Shown: piece after piece, positions 22,901-37,093 of the stretch
Layout of the letters: each line of letters begins with the position of its first letter
Position numbering within the stretch: the stretch's first letter is position 1
Source of the DNA: Cyclaneusma minus
Lineage: Eukaryota > Ascomycota > Leotiomycetes > Marthamycetales > Marthamycetaceae
Length of the DNA: 64,000 nt
Direction of reading: 5' to 3'
Assembly: GCA_037179335.1 (NCBI GenBank)
Contig: JAKZHN010000006.1
Location: 1,302,001 to 1,366,000 of the forward strand
Notes under the pieces: generated by a model
Database searches by the model: none
What the model saw: the letters and a program-made list of their open reading frames with translations, nothing else
What the model was told of the DNA's origin: nothing
Program-made: the position numbers and the translations under genes

Positions 22901-24678
22901 CGGCCCTGGTGTCGCATCATCACTTCGCGCTTGCTCGATGAGGGACCGGCTGTGCAGATATGGATCAGCGGGCTGGCTCAGCCGTCTCTCAGATACGCTT
23001 GGGAGAGAATCTGTTGGAGACGTTGCTTTCGAAAACCGGCATGACCTCTCAAGATAATCCATCTGGGATCCCGGCACGACGAGTGTTCTGCTTGTCCAGT
23101 TGATGATCAAGGCCGAAGTGCACTTGTGCAATTATGGTCTTCTCCATTGGTCAATGTCCCATGGTCATCGTAGGTTGGTTATTTGGTCTTCTCGAGTTTG
23201 ACCTTAAGCGTTGTGTCGGATGTGCGATCTGTCCACTGCAACTTGACAACTTCGCGTAGCTTGCTGATGGTTCCGCCGATCGGCTGCATGTGAGATGGAC
23301 TCGAAGCTGCTGCTGGGAAGTTACTCAGGCTGTTCATCGAGGGTTGTCTTGGTTTGCTCTGGGCCGCATGTCATGTCGAGTAGTCGTTGTTTCGAGCTCT
23401 GATTTTTTTCTGTCTTGTGCGGCGGTTGTGGGATGCAATGTCGTGTCATGCCTGTTTATCGAAGGAGTGCCAGCGAGTTACCGATCGTGTGGAAGGACTT
23501 GTTTGTGGCCACACTTGCGACTGTGGGCACCGGCCGAGGATTCAAACTTGACAGAAATGGCCCCATATGACCGCCTTGGACTTTTCAAAAGCAGTCCTTG
23601 AGTCTGCAGGAATCTACAGTATAGCTTGAATGCTCAACCGAGTGGATGATCAGACAGACCCAGACATGCTTCTGGCTTCTCGTGAGTATCAAGGCGTGGG
23701 ATATCGGGCGAAACTCCTGATACGGTATTCCTTATACGAGGAAGACCCCATCTTCCGACTCCTCCCTTCTCGACAACATGTTCCACTCGGAACTGTGGTG
23801 TTCTCGAAAGCAGGCTCTGTAGGCTCTATCAAGATTGAACGGCACCTCATCAGGCGGCACTCGGCCAGGTTCATGTTTCTTCCCTCGATATACGGTTACT
23901 GCTTATACCGTTTTTTGACAAAACCTTGATCAAGAGTACCATCAGCTCAACTCCTCATGAGAGGTGATACTTAACACGGCGAACTCTTGGATAAGCGTGT
24001 TATTGGCAATTCCGCCGCGACTCTTTCAATTCATTTTCCGGTCTTCACTCCATTATTGCTTATGTCTCCGCTGACGCGGGAGCTTTGTGATATACCGTTT
24101 ACCAAACTACTAGCTCCGGGCTAATCAAAGCATTCCTCGGTTGTCGAAGCTCTCATCGTCGGGTCAACCAGTCCCAAATCGGACGACCTACCAGGCGAGC
24201 ATAATTTGCGGGTTTCAAAAACGCCAACACAATTTCCGCCTCTTGACACGCGTACATACACCCACGACGCTCCCCGACCCATCTGCGCCGTGTGGCTGCA
24301 TACAGAAATTAGAATAAACATCTTGCTATCCCTCTGGAGACTCCTGGTATGTTATCTCCTCATCAACAGCTTCCCTCGTTGTCCACATCCATCACTCCCA
24401 TCCTTGGCATCTCGACTCGACGCGAAGAAGAAGCCTCACGTCCGGCTGCCCTTATCCTATGCTCATCAATGCCCCGCTCCTCGCTGCTGCCACCACCAAA
24501 CCACAGCGTGTCGATGGCGTGGACTGTTACCTCAACAAGGCATCCCACAGCCAAGACTCTGTTTTCCTTGGGCCTCATCGCTATCTTTGTCTGGCTCTGA
24601 AGCTTGCGGTGATCACGGAGCTAGGTACTGACCGTTTATTACAGATATCTTGCGACAATGGCTTAAGTGAGTGAGCAG
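19943..24678. other. 4.7-kb stretch without a supportable gene
   Basis: The first few hundred bases are the promoter side of the transcription factor. The rest holds scattered protein-like pieces, none with start, splice sites and stop together: a minus-strand piece near 23,340-23,180 reading GGTISKLREVVKLQWTDRT and another near 22,800-22,620 reading LDQDNNNLWVQCLACN before a TAG. These may be old relics. Base composition is normal, unlike the block further right. Confidence 0.4.
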
Positions 24679-25783
24679 ATGGCTTCCAACGCGCCCATAG
24701 TGAGTGCGCTGTCCCTGAATTGCCTATTCACGAAGTTGCAGTCCCTCTTATCGCTTGTCTTCCTTGAAGATTCGTCCCCGACGAGTGACTGCGCAGTTAT
24801 TCGTCCAGGCTTGCTTTATGTGTTCCTCAAGCTAACAACCTGATAGCAGCCTAGCACCGCATCTGTTTTCAATGGCATCGAGCGGGTCCCCACAGAACCC
24901 AGCGAGTGTCCGCCCAAATACATACCTCCAACCGAGAGTGAGCTCTTAGCTGTGCATGATCGTTTCGCTGCCCAAGTTACAACGACGAAGGCCAGAGCCG
25001 AGGCAGCCCATCAAGCAATTATAACCGAGGCCGCCAACCAACACGCAGAAGGTATTATCTAACGGATCCAACTCATGTCATCAAAGCTAACTCAATTTGG
25101 ATCCTTCGCGATTTCAGGCAAAATTCTCAAACCGGCAGTTCCAAATACACGAGTGGCGAGAAACCCAATATGGACATCATGTTCTCGAGAGAATCGGCGG
25201 CGCTGCCAAGAAGATTGTTTTTCCCAATATTCAGATACAGAGTTTGATTGACCGTAATCCGAAAAGCTACGAGAAGCATCCACAAATACCGACAAAGGAA
25301 TGGGAAGGAGGGGACCTACACGTCGTTGATGGGGATGGAAAGACTATCTTGTGGTACCTCGAGGATGTGCTCAGCCTCCCCTTTCATGGACAAGGCCATC
25401 CTGATCTCGGGACATCTGTGCTCCCAGAGGCGCAGAAGGCGCTCCTTGAAATTCTCCCACTCAATCCTCCAAAGACTCGAGCGGAGACAAGGCATCCTGA
25501 TGATAGTTATCATAACCAACGCACCGCGAGTCTCAGGGAACGAGGCGCTCATTGCACTCGGATGCATTTAGGCCTGACTACTCCCATCGGTGGCAAACAC
25601 CAAACAAGTAGCTTGCCAACGTCTGTTGCTCGAGATGAAAATACCAAGAATACGACTGACGGCACCGGGGCCAGCGATAATATGTCCGGCCAAAATCCTA
25701 CAATCAGCGAGAATACCGGCAGCGAAAAGAGAGAATACGGGACGCAAAAGGATTCAGTGAGTATTACTGTCTTTTATTATTTC
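24679..25783 (+). pseudogene. 5' part of a TET/JBP-like 2OG-Fe(II) oxygenase gene, cut by a retrotransposon
   Basis: Proposed exons are 24,679-24,699 (MASNAPI), 24,850-25,051 and 25,118-25,783, with introns of 150 and 66 bp. Exon 2 reads PPKYIPPTESELLAVHDRF and an Ala/Glu-rich helix. Exon 3 reads YGHHVLERIGGAAKKIVFP, KEWEGGDLHVVDGDGKTIL and FHGQGHPDLGTSVLPEAQ. Together with the 3' part (41,204-42,170) this resembles the large fungal family of TET/JBP-type dioxygenases, which oxidise methylated or unmodified bases in DNA and in fungi spread with KDZ transposons; that assignment rests on remembered family features. Exon 2 ends one base out of phase with exon 3, so there is an indel or my intron is wrong. 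The frame reaches the LTR element at codon TTC, 25,781-25,783, and continues into the LTR only by chance. Confidence 0.6.
25779..25783 (+). repeat. Target-site duplication ATTTC, left copy
   Basis: ATTTC lies directly before the TGTTACGGGG start of the left LTR. The same five bases follow the right LTR at 41,199-41,203. Five bases is the usual duplication for Ty3- or Ty1-type integrases. Confidence 0.85.
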
Positions 25784-25984
25784 TGTTACGGGGCTTCGGG
25801 CCCTTTCGGAGGAAGGTTCCTCCGTAGCTGTTTGTTTACACGCTAGCGCTTTAAGCGACCGGTCGGGGATTTTGCCAGCTATTTAAAATAGCCAAACCTC
25901 CATCCCTCTTAATTTTTTAGCTTTATTTATCTTATTTATATTTGGGTATTAATTTCACGTAACCCCTTTTGCGTTCCCGTAATA
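25784..25984 (+). repeat. Left LTR of outer element (heavily C-to-T mutated)
   Basis: 201 bp. Relative to the right LTR it has many C-to-T and some G-to-A differences near its 3' end, for example TTTGGGTATTAATTTC where the right LTR has CCTGGGTATCGGTCCC. It lacks a 12-bp duplication (CCCGGCTTTGGG region) present in the right copy. Confidence 0.85.
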
Positions 25985-27957
25985 CCTAAATAAAGCTTTA
26001 TATTTTTTTTTGCCACCATTAATAGCCCTTTAAATTTAAATCCTTCTTTGCGCATTTTAAAGCTTTTTATTCGCTTTTTTATAGTTTTTTTTCGCGGATT
26101 TTTTAGCTCGATTTTAAACTTTATATATTGCAGTTTTAAAACAATTTAAATTGTCCTTTTTTAAATTTACCTTATATATATATATGCGTTAATTGCGCAA
26201 ATTTAAATTTCAATATAATTAAAATAGTTTAGTTTTTAAAGGCCGGCAATTATAATAATAATAATATAATTTTATAATTTGCAGCCAAATTATACGCAAA
26301 ACCCCTTTTTAGCTTTAAAATTTTATAAAGCCTATTAAGCTTAAATGCAAATGCAGAACCCTTTTTACTTTTTTTTACCGGTGATTTATAATATATTAAT
26401 TAATTTATAAAATTTAAATCGATTTTTTTTAATATTTAAAAAAAGCTATATAATATTAAATAAAAACTCAGTTTTTTTAGCGCTAAAAAATAAATAATAA
26501 AACAAGCGTTATAAATTATTATATAATATTTTTTAAAAAAAATTAAATAATTATCGGTAAATTTTAAAATAAGCTTATAAATATTTTTATTAAATATGAT
26601 AATATTAAAAAATCCAAAAATATTGCTTTTTAAAATTTGGCTATTATTAAAAAAAAGCTTTAAATTTGCAAAAATAAATTGCGCAATATTAAAATTATAA
26701 TTTAAAATCTAATTAATTAAATTATTTGTTTTTAAATATACCCAAAAAGTAAATTGGATTAATTATTTTTAATTTGCAATATAGCTTTATTTATCCTAGC
26801 CAAGGCCCTATTTATTGAAAACTCAATTTAACTAAAATTTAATTCCCGCTATATTAAACGCATCCTTCTATTATTTGCTTTTAATAATATTTTTGCGCTT
26901 ATATTTTAATTATTTTAATTTGAAAATAAATTTAAAGCCAGTAATTAGCGCTTTTTTAATAAATTTAATAAAATTTCCCTAATTTAAAATAATTTTAAAA
27001 GCATTGCAATTAAGCAAATATAGTTTTTTTTAAATATAGCAATTTAGATCTTTGTATTAATACTTTAAATAAGCTATATAAAACTATAATTTTTTTATAG
27101 CAATTTTAAATATAATTTTAAAAATTAAATAAATTTTATTTTTTATATTAAAGCAAAATCAATTTTAATATATTTTATATTAATTTCCAAATATTGACAA
27201 TTTATTTAAATATACTAAATAAAATATTAACTAAGCAATTTTAATGCAAAATTAAAATAAAGCTTTAATTTTTTATTATAGGCTTTCGTTTAAAAATCCT
27301 AATTAAAGCCATTATTTTATACCGAAAAATAGCTAAAAATAATATGCAATTGAAATATAAAATTTGCAAAATAGCCGCCTTTATTTTCAAAACTTATATA
27401 ATTATCCCTAAAATTATACGCTTTAAATTAAGAAAAAATACCCGCTTTTATAAACCCTTTCCTAAGCTTGGAAATCGGGGCGTGCTTTTCGCCTTTTTTA
27501 GCGTTATTATTAATCGCGATTTAAAATGCTATAATTATAGCAATTATAGCAAATATAGCTATATATTAAAATATTATTTTAATCTAAAATGCATTATTAA
27601 TTATATTATAAATTATAAAAGCAATAATAAAATTAATAATAAATTGGCTAATAAAAATAATATTGAAATTAATGCCGCTAAAGTATAAAGCGCTAAGCTA
27701 GCAATAATTATAACTAGTATAAATATTTTAAAAAAAAGCTTAATTATTAAAAAAATCGCTTTTGGCAATTTAATATATTTAATTTTAATTTTTGCTATTA
27801 ATTTTTTAAACCAATTTATTATAATTATAAATCCTTTTATTTTGCCCATTATTTTTAATATAATATTATTTTTAATTATCCAAGCTTTAATAAATTTAAA
27901 AGCTAATATTGGAAATTTTAAATCTATAAAGTTTTTTGCTTAATTTTTATTTTAGCC

Positions 27958-28513
27958 TTTAATAAAGGAATTGCTAACGCGCTTGAATACCTTTGCTAAA
28001 ACGCTTAAAACTAACCGGATTTGGCTAAGAGCCGGGCTTAACGTGCACGGCCCCACGCGAAAATTCGATTTTTGGCCAAAGGTTTTAGGAAAATTAATAC
28101 GACCCTTATATTAGGGCTTTTTACTCTTGCTTTTCCTTGGTTTAATAAATTAAAATCTTCCATATATAATTATATAAAAAAAGTTAAAACAGATTAGATA
28201 TTAGTTTAAAATAAAATAAAATCAAGGTTTTAGAAATTTTACTTTAACTATTTATATTTTTATTAATTTTTAAGCTAAAATTGTAAAATAAATTTTATTT
28301 AAAAGCCAGAATTCGGATGGATTTAAATGGACTTTTATATATTAAGCTTTGCAAAACCATTATTTAATAAATAATGAATTTATATATTACGCAGCTAAAA
28401 ATACGATGCGGGCGCTCGGGCCACCGCCGCACGCGCCACGCTTATCCCGATTTGGTTAATTTCAAGCGTTTTAGCAAAGATTGTTAAGCGCGTTAGCTAA
28501 TCCCTTTAATAAA
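27958..28513. mobile_element. MITE-like element with about 70-bp terminal inverted repeats
   Basis: The left arm (27,958-28,029) and the reverse complement of the right arm (28,441-28,513) align almost end to end. Shared words are GCTAACGCGCTT, CTTTGCTAAAACGCTT and the outer TTTAATAAAGG / TTTATTAAAGG. Just inside both arms are GC-rich segments (GCCGGGCTTAACGTGCACGG and its counterpart near 28,405-28,440), which stand out from the surrounding A+T. No coding potential. It sits inside the outer LTR element, left of the inner one. Confidence 0.75.
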
Positions 28514-29404
28514 TATACCTTTAAATTATTTATTTATATTATTTATTTTAAATTATATATTAGCAATTATTAATAAAATTTAATACCAATTATAATTATT
28601 AATTTAAGCCATTATAATATAATTTTTTTAATATATATATATATAAAGTATTTATTAATAATATTATAAATAAGGTTTATTTTTTTCTATATTATCATTT
28701 TTATAAAAAAGCTTTTATAAAATTATTTCCTAAATTTTAAAATAAAATTTTAAATATTAAGCCAAAGCAAATATTATTCCCGGTTTTAATAAATAACTAT
28801 TATTTAGCAAAAATTAAGTAGTATATTTTAGCTAAATTATAACTAATATCGCTTTTTTTTAATTTAATTCTTATTTTAAAAACTATAATATAGCTAAAAG
28901 CAAAATAACGCTAGTAATAATATAATTATTTGTGCAAATTAAGCATTATAATATTTATTTAAAAAAATACATTATTTTTAAAAAATATTTCTTTTGCAAA
29001 TCCGTTAAATTTTTTAAAAATCAATTTAAATTAGATTTTCGGCTATTATATAATACCAAAGCCAATTTAAATTTATACAATTGCAGCTAGTATATTTTAA
29101 TATTATATTTATTTAATAAAGCAATTAAAAATCCAGATTTTTGCAATTATTATGAAAAAAATTAAAAAAAGATTGTTTTAAAAAATTAAAAATAAAAACA
29201 AGCTAAAAGATATTAAAAAACGCCTGCTAAAAATATATAAATATTATGCAAAAAATAATAATAAAATGGCATTAAATATTTTTTTAAATTATAAGCTTTA
29301 AAATTATAAAATTAAAACCATAAAATTAATGCTATAAAAACCGTATTTGATTTATAATATAATTTAGCAAAAATTAATTATATTAAGAAAATACCTTTAA
29401 ATCC

Positions 29405-29627
29405 TATTACACGGGGCCGAGGAAAGCGTTTTACGGGCATTTTATAAGGCACGTGTATTAAAAAAGCGTAAAAAATAAATATTATTTATTAAAAAAGCTA
29501 AGCAAAGCTTTTAATATATAATATTTAAATGCTGTTATTTTTATTTAAAAAAATAGCGGCTATTTTCTATAATTAAAAAATATACATAATATATTTTTAT
29601 TTATTAATTAATTTATTAATTGTTATA
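29405..29627 (+). repeat. Left LTR of inner element
   Basis: About 223 bp starting TATTACACGGGGCC, a start similar to the outer LTR (TGTTACGGGG). Keeps more G+C at its 5' end than the right copy. Confidence 0.65.
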
Positions 29628-31683
29628 ATAAAATAGCTGCTTTTATTTTAAAAGGCAATAATTTAGTAAAATAATAATTATTTAATTTATTAGCTATAAA
29701 TTTAATACTAATTTTATTTATAAAAATTCTATTAAAAAATTTAAAAACCAATTTTGCTTAATTTTAAAAAATATTAATATTAGCAATAATATCGGCGAAA
29801 TTTATGCACCAAATTAAAAAATTGCATTTAATAAAAATAATAATGTATTTATTAATGGTATTAATAAAAGCGTTGCTAGTATTAATAATTAAAAATAGTT
29901 TCAAAGCTTTTTTATTTTAAATTAAGGATTATTTAATAGCCTTTTTTAGCCAAATAGCTAATTTATTAATGTAAACCAATTTGGGCAACCTTAAAATTAA
30001 AATATTTAAGCCGGAAATGCGGATATATTATATAAAGGCAAAATTAATTAAGCTTTTATTTTAAATTTAATTCAAAGCTAAGTAAATTTTAATTTTAATA
30101 ATTTATAGCCATTTAATAAATTATTTAAAAATTTAAAGCTAAGAAATAAATTGCGAAATTATAAGCCGAAATTGCGATTTTTATTTGCAAATGCAGCATA
30201 TTTAATTTAAATTTTAATAATAAGCAATTAATTGCCATTTTTGTTTTATATATTTAAGGATTTTTATATATTAAATATTAGGCTATATATAATATATATA
30301 TAAATATTATAAATAATTCAATTATTTATAAAATTATTTTAATATGCATTTTTTTTAAAAAAAAATATATTTATTGTATTTAAATTGTATTTAAAAGCTA
30401 TATATATATTATATAATAATATTATTAAATAAATTAAAAATTAAAAAACAATTACAAAAAAGAATTTAAAATTTAACATTAAATATAATAAATATGAAGC
30501 AATAATATATATTGAATATATTAAATTAATCTATTAAAAAGGTTAATTTTTTTTATTGCAAAATAGAAATTTTGTTTTTTTATATAAAACATATATTTTT
30601 TATATTTTTTAATAATTAATTTATTTTTAAGCTTTATAATAATATTAAATAATATTATATTTTTTAATAAGTCAATTAATTATAAATTAATATATAATAT
30701 ATATTTAATATAGCCGAAAATATTAAGCGTAAAAATAGGCTTAGTTTTTGATTTAAAATTTAAAATTTATTTAATATAAATAATGTAAAAAGGCATTATA
30801 ATAATTATAATGAATTATAAAATTTATACAATATTTTTAAAAATAATATAGCAATTTAATATTGGCCGAATTATAAAGGCAAAAAATAAACAGCTATTAT
30901 TAAAATAAAACTTAATAATATAGCCAAAATTAATATTGGCTTTTTTTATACTTTAATTATAATTTTAATAATTATAGCTTATTTAATTGCATTTATAGAA
31001 AAAATTAACCTTATTAGGAATTTAAATATAAAGCCTATAAATACAAATAATTTAATAATAAAATATATTCTAAATAATAATAATTTTAGTAATTATAAAA
31101 AAAAGCCAATTATATAAAAATAATTTTAATTATAGCCAAAATTATAATAATTAAAATTAAAATTAATATAATTAAGGTTTTTATAAAAATCGTAAATAAG
31201 ATTTTTAATTTTATAAATTATAAATATAAATATAATAATTAGGAAAAAAGAATGCTAATAATTGCTTAATTTAATAACTTTTTTGTAAGGCAAAAATATA
31301 TAATAATTAATTATTTAATTGCAATTAATATTTAAAATATGGTTTTTGTTTTTGCTTTTATTAATAATAAATTAAATAAAAGTTTTATATTATGAATATT
31401 TGCAAAACAATAAAAATAAATTTGCTTTTTTAATAAAAATAAAATAAAGGTTAAATAATATTATAAAGTTTTTATTAAAGTTTTTAATAATAAAAATAAT
31501 ATAAAAGATTAAAGAATTAAAATATATAAAATATTTATATATTTATATAATTTATTTTTAAATATACCTTAATTTAAATAAATAAATAATAAATATTATA
31601 ATTGGGCTAAAGCCAGCTTTATTTATAAATACTAAATTAAATATAAAATTATTATTTAAAATAAGCTGGATAAATCAAAAAAG

Positions 31684-31768
31684 CTAAATATAATAATATA
31701 TATTTTAAATATAATAATATATATTTTAAATATAATAATATATATTTTAAATATAATAAATAGGAAAT
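31684..31768 (+). repeat. 21-bp tandem repeat in AT block
   Basis: Nearly four perfect copies of a 21-base unit containing ATAATAATATATATTTTAAA. It creates the repeated IYIIIFK motif in a minus-strand frame, which I treat as spurious. Confidence 0.8.
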
Positions 31769-34700
31769 TATTATATTTTAAATATTTTATATATAAAAGC
31801 TGGAAATATAATATTAAATTATATAAAATAATATTTAGCGAAATAAATAAAACGCTATTTTTTATAAAAAATATTATAAATTTAAATAAGAATTTTATTA
31901 TATATATATTAGGCAAAATATTAAAATTTTAGTAAAATAAAATTGGATTTTAATATATTTTTAAAATCGTAAATTAGCAAATATTAAAAATAGTTATAAA
32001 AAATATGCAACAAAATTAAAAAAAAAGGCCAAAAGAATTAAGCTATTTTAATAACATTTTTAATGCAATAAAATTTGGTATATTATTTATATATTTTAAT
32101 TAAAATTATATTATAAAAACCAAAATAAATTTATTTTATTAATTTATTTATAAGCTATTTAAAAAGCAATTAATTACATTAAAAAATATTTTAATAATCC
32201 ATTAATAAAAGGCTAAATTTATAAATTAAAAAGCTTAGTAAAAGCTTTTATTTTATTTATATCTTTTTTTTTAAAAAAAAATAGCTTATATTCATATATT
32301 AATTATAAAAAATTAAATAATATTATTATTAAAAATTGCTGCCTATTTTTCTTAATTAATAAATCTTTAATTAAATTAAAAAAAGCTAAAATTTTTATTA
32401 AGCCGGATTTTAAAAATGTGTATTATAAAAATTTTATATATATATATAATTGTTTTATATAAAAGATACATATTTTAAATATTTAATAATATTATTTAAA
32501 TTAGGAAATATATTAGCTATATTTTAAGCTTATATAAATATAGCATTTAAGAAAGTTTTAAATATTATTATAATAATTTATTATTATTATTTTAAAAAAC
32601 CTTAATAAATATAATAAGAATATAAAAGCCGTATTTTAAAAGCTATAAAAATATTTTTTTATATAAAAAAAGCAAATATAAATTTAAAATAAATAATATT
32701 TTATTTTTAGGCTTTATAATAATATATATATATATAAAGCCGGAAAAGATATATATGATTTAAAAATAGCTTATATTAATTATATATATAAAATTGCAAT
32801 TGTTTTTAAATTAAATTGATTTTTATAAGCGGTTTATTTTAAAATATAATTAATTTATATTATTTATAATTAATTAATTTATTAATAGCATAAAACAAAG
32901 CCTATTTAAATACCTTTTAAAAATATAAAAGACTTTTTAACGCATTAAAAATATATTTGCAAATAAATTAATATTATTTTATTTTGATTTTATAAAATAT
33001 TTGCAAATTATATATAATAGTTTTGGATTTGCGATATTAGGAATTTAAAAATAATTTAAAAATTTAAATAATTTAATGCAATATTATTAATATTTAATAG
33101 GTTTTTGATTTTATAAGCTAATTCTTATAAAATTAATATATTAAATATATATTATTAGATTGCTTGGAATTTCTTTTAATATTAAATGCAATATATTAAA
33201 AATATATATTATAAAATTCAAGTGCTTTTAAATTTTAATAATTTGCATTATTTTATAAATATACAAAAATTTAATAAATATTAAGCAAAATAGATTATAA
33301 AATTGAAATTTCATAATTTTACTATTAAATATATTATAAAAATTAAAAATTTTATTAAGTTTTTATTTTATAGGCCAAATTAGAAAAAACAATAAAAATT
33401 GCTTAAGCAAAAATATTAAAGGGGTTTTTATTTATATTATAATAAAAGCTTTATTATTTATTTAATTATTTATTAAATATATAACTTTTAAAAAGAATGG
33501 CTGATTTTGCAAATATAGTAATTATATTTTAATTAAAATGATTGAGCCGGGAAATTAATATTATATATTTTATTCGCGCATTATAAATACAAATCTTTAA
33601 ATAAAAAATTGTATTTTATTTAAACTATAAAAATTTAAAAGCTGGAATAATTAAAAATAATTTTACAATTATTTTTAAAGCTTAAAAAATAGTAAATATA
33701 TAGTAAATATATAAGTCTAATTTATATTGCGTAAAAATAAATAATAGCAATTTAAAAATGATATATTATATAAAAAAGGCAAATTATATATTTTTGCAAT
33801 AAACATATTATATAATAAAACTTTATATATTTATTATAAGAGTAAATTAATAAATCATTTTAAAATAAAATAAATATTATTAATTAAATATAAAAGCAAA
33901 AATACAAAATTATATATATAATTGCTATATTTGGCAGCAAAATAAAATCTGTTAATATATATTTTATAATTAATTATAGCTTTTATTTTTAATTAATAAA
34001 TTATAAATGTATTTGTTATAAAACTTTATTATAAGCTTGCTAAAATTATAATATATAAATAAAATATATAATATTATATTATTAATAATAAATTATTATA
34101 TTAAGGCTATATAATTTATATATATAATTAAAAATATTAATACGCAATTTTTAATAAAGTTATTTTTTAATAAACTTATTTATTTTATAAATTATAGAAT
34201 TCTTAAAATTCTTATATTTAATTATAGCTTTATATTTATTGATATATTATAAAAACCCTTTTATAATAAATTTTATAAATTTTATAAGTATAATATTATA
34301 TTTTACCTTTAAATAAATAAATAAAGCAAATAAATTAAATTGTAAAAGCTTATATATAATATTGCTATAATAACAAAAAGGTAAATTAGGTAATTTAATT
34401 AATTATAATAGAAATTGCTTATAATAATATAAAGTTTTTTTTTTAAAAAGTATATAAATATTATTTATAAATTAATATTAATTTTTTTATATAATTTATA
34501 AAAATTAAAATATTTAATATATATAAAAAAACATATATAATAAATATGCGCTATTACAGAAATTGGAAAAATACTATTAAAAAATATATAAAAAATATAA
34601 AATTATAAATTTTAGTAAAGGAAATTAGTTTTTTTTATTTATTAAAAATATACGCTTTAAAGCTAAAAAGCTAGTAAAGAAATATATAGGCTTTTTTTGA

Positions 34701-34883
34701 TTATTAAAATAATAGAAATTTAAGCTTATTATTTAATTTTTTTATTTAAATTTTAATTAAAAGAATTATATAATATTTTTTATATGGATTTTTTAAAATT
34801 TGCTAAAATATTTTAAAATAGTGTATATAAATTATATTTTATAATTTTTAAATTTTTTAAAAATATTTAAAAATAAGAAATTG

Positions 34884-34885
<2 letters not shown>

Positions 34886-34922
<37 letters not shown>
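34886..34922 (+). repeat. (TA)n dinucleotide run
   Basis: About 18 uninterrupted AT dinucleotides inside the inner element. Confidence 0.9.
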
Positions 34923-34923
<1 letters not shown>

Positions 34924-36438
34924 GTTTAATTTATATTTTATATATATTTCAAAAACTGGAGCCGAAATTGGAATTAAATATTAATTTTTGTTTGATAATT
35001 TTAAGGAAATTTATTAAAAAAATTATTAAAGCTGGATTATAATAATAATAGAAAAATTATAAAAAAAAATATAAGCTTTAAAAAGAATATTAAAAGGCTA
35101 ATTTTAGCTTTATATTTAAATGGAAAATGCCTAATTATATGCAATATTAAATAAAAGCAAAAATAAAAATATTTAGAAAATAAAAATATAAATTTAATTT
35201 TTTTTTTAATTTTATAAAGAATTAAATTAAAAAATTAAAAAATAAATAATAAGCTTAATTTAATTAAACTTATAAAATACGCAAATAAAAAATAAAAAAT
35301 ATATATATTAAATAATTTAATAAAAAATAAATATTATATAAAATAAATTTGGTTAGTAAAATTAAAAGATTTATAATATTTTTAAATTGTAATTTATATA
35401 TATTAAAGTTATAATTTTTATATTTAGTATTATATTGCTAAAAGAAATCTTTTTTTATATTAAATAAAATATTATTAAAAAGATAATCAAGATTATAATT
35501 TATTTATATTTTAGTTAAATATATATAAAAAACGGAAAATACATTTATTAAATAATATTAAATATTAATTGCTATATATATTAAAATATAAATTGCAAAA
35601 ATAATTTTAATTAAAGCTATTATTTCAATTATAAGACTTTTAAATATATTGCGCATTTTATATTTTAAAACAATATAAATTTTAAAGCGAAAAAAGCTTT
35701 TGGCAGCTTTATATTATTTTTTAATTAAATTATTTTTTGATTGAATTATTTTTTAATTAAATTAAATTATTATTATAATTAATATATTGTTTTTTTTTAA
35801 ATAAAAAAGATAGCAATAATAGTAAAATATAAAAATATTATAAGCTATATTAAATAAGGAAACTTAAATAGCGGAAATTTATAAAATAATAAATTAATTG
35901 ATAATATATATATATAAGCTTATTATACAATAAAAAATCTTATAATTATTGCAATAATGATTATATTTAGAATTATTTGCAATTTAATTATAAATATCAA
36001 TTTTTTTATAAAAGGGATTTAAATAAAAGCTTTATATATAATAAATATAAATACGAATTTATAATATAAATAAGGGCTTGGTAAAATTGCAACTTAAATT
36101 TTGCGGCAAAATTGCGAATTTAATATTATTATTATGATTATAAGCAAAAAATTTATTATATAAATTTTAAAATAAACCGCTACCGAAACTTTGTATTTTG
36201 CAATTAAAAATATTAGGAACTATAATATTAAAATTAAAAAAATAAAAAAATAAAAAAAAGATAAAAAAAGCTTAATTTCCATTAAAAAGGCATATATTAA
36301 AAAAATTATATAAAAGCAATAAAAAAAGATTAACAGAAATAAAAAAGCTTGCTTTATATAAATAAAGTTTTAATAAGGCTTAATATAATTGCTATAAAAA
36401 AATTAAAAATTAAACATTAAACATTAAAAATTGCCAAG

Positions 36439-36625
36439 AAAAAAAAAATTAAAAAAAAATTAAAAAAAAATTAAAAAAAATTAAAAAAATTAAAAATTAA
36501 AAAAAATTTAAAAAAAATTTAAAAAAAATTTAAAAAAAATTTAAAAAAAAATTTAAAAAAAAATTTAAAAAAAAATTTAAAAAAAAATTTAAAAAAAAAT
36601 TTAAAAAAAAATTTTAAAAAAAAAT
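36439..36625 (+). repeat. A-rich decamer array (A7-9 then TT or TTT)
   Basis: About fifteen units of a run of seven to nine A followed by TT, then TTT, in head-to-tail order. The unit lengthens along the array from AAAAAAAATT to AAAAAAAAATTT, as expected from slippage. Confidence 0.85.
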
Positions 36626-37093
36626 AACAATAACAATAAAAAATAAAAAAGCAATTAAAAATTAATATATTATTATTGCAAAAAATATATAATACGCATA
36701 TTAAAAAAAAGAAAAAAATCTAAAATTAATTATTTAAAATAAGCTGCTATTATATTAACTTTTTGGTATTTGTAAAAAAGGTATATATAAAAGTGGGAAA
36801 AATATATATAAGCCAATAAAAATAATAAAATTTCGATGAATTTTAATATAAAAAATGGAAATTAATTTAATAATAAAGAATATAAGCTATATATTAAAAT
36901 TAAGGCTTTAAAAATTAGGCAATAATAAATTTAAAAATGGTTATTAATAATAGCAAATTAATAAAAGCCTATTAATTTATATAGCTAAAATAAAAAGCCG
37001 AAATTAATAATTAAAGCCAAATATTGGATTATTAAAAAGCAAATATTTATATTTAAAAGCTTTAGGGCCAGAAACTATAAAAAGGGAAATAAT

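Noticed and set aside
23630..23929. 99-codon plus-strand frame starting at an ATG
   Set aside because: No family resemblance or splice context; isolated in a region without other coding signs.
25755..25783. GTGAGT...TTTCAG as a true 29-nt intron at the insertion site
   Set aside because: Too short for a fungal intron, and splicing it puts TAA in frame immediately; retaining it keeps a long open frame on both sides.
27344..27688. 114-codon frame in the AT block, and others at 27,613-27,849, 31,656-31,916 and 37,575-37,823
   Set aside because: Composed almost only of Ile, Asn, Lys, Phe, Tyr and Leu, as expected from A+T sequence by chance; no motif, and inside hypermutated elements.
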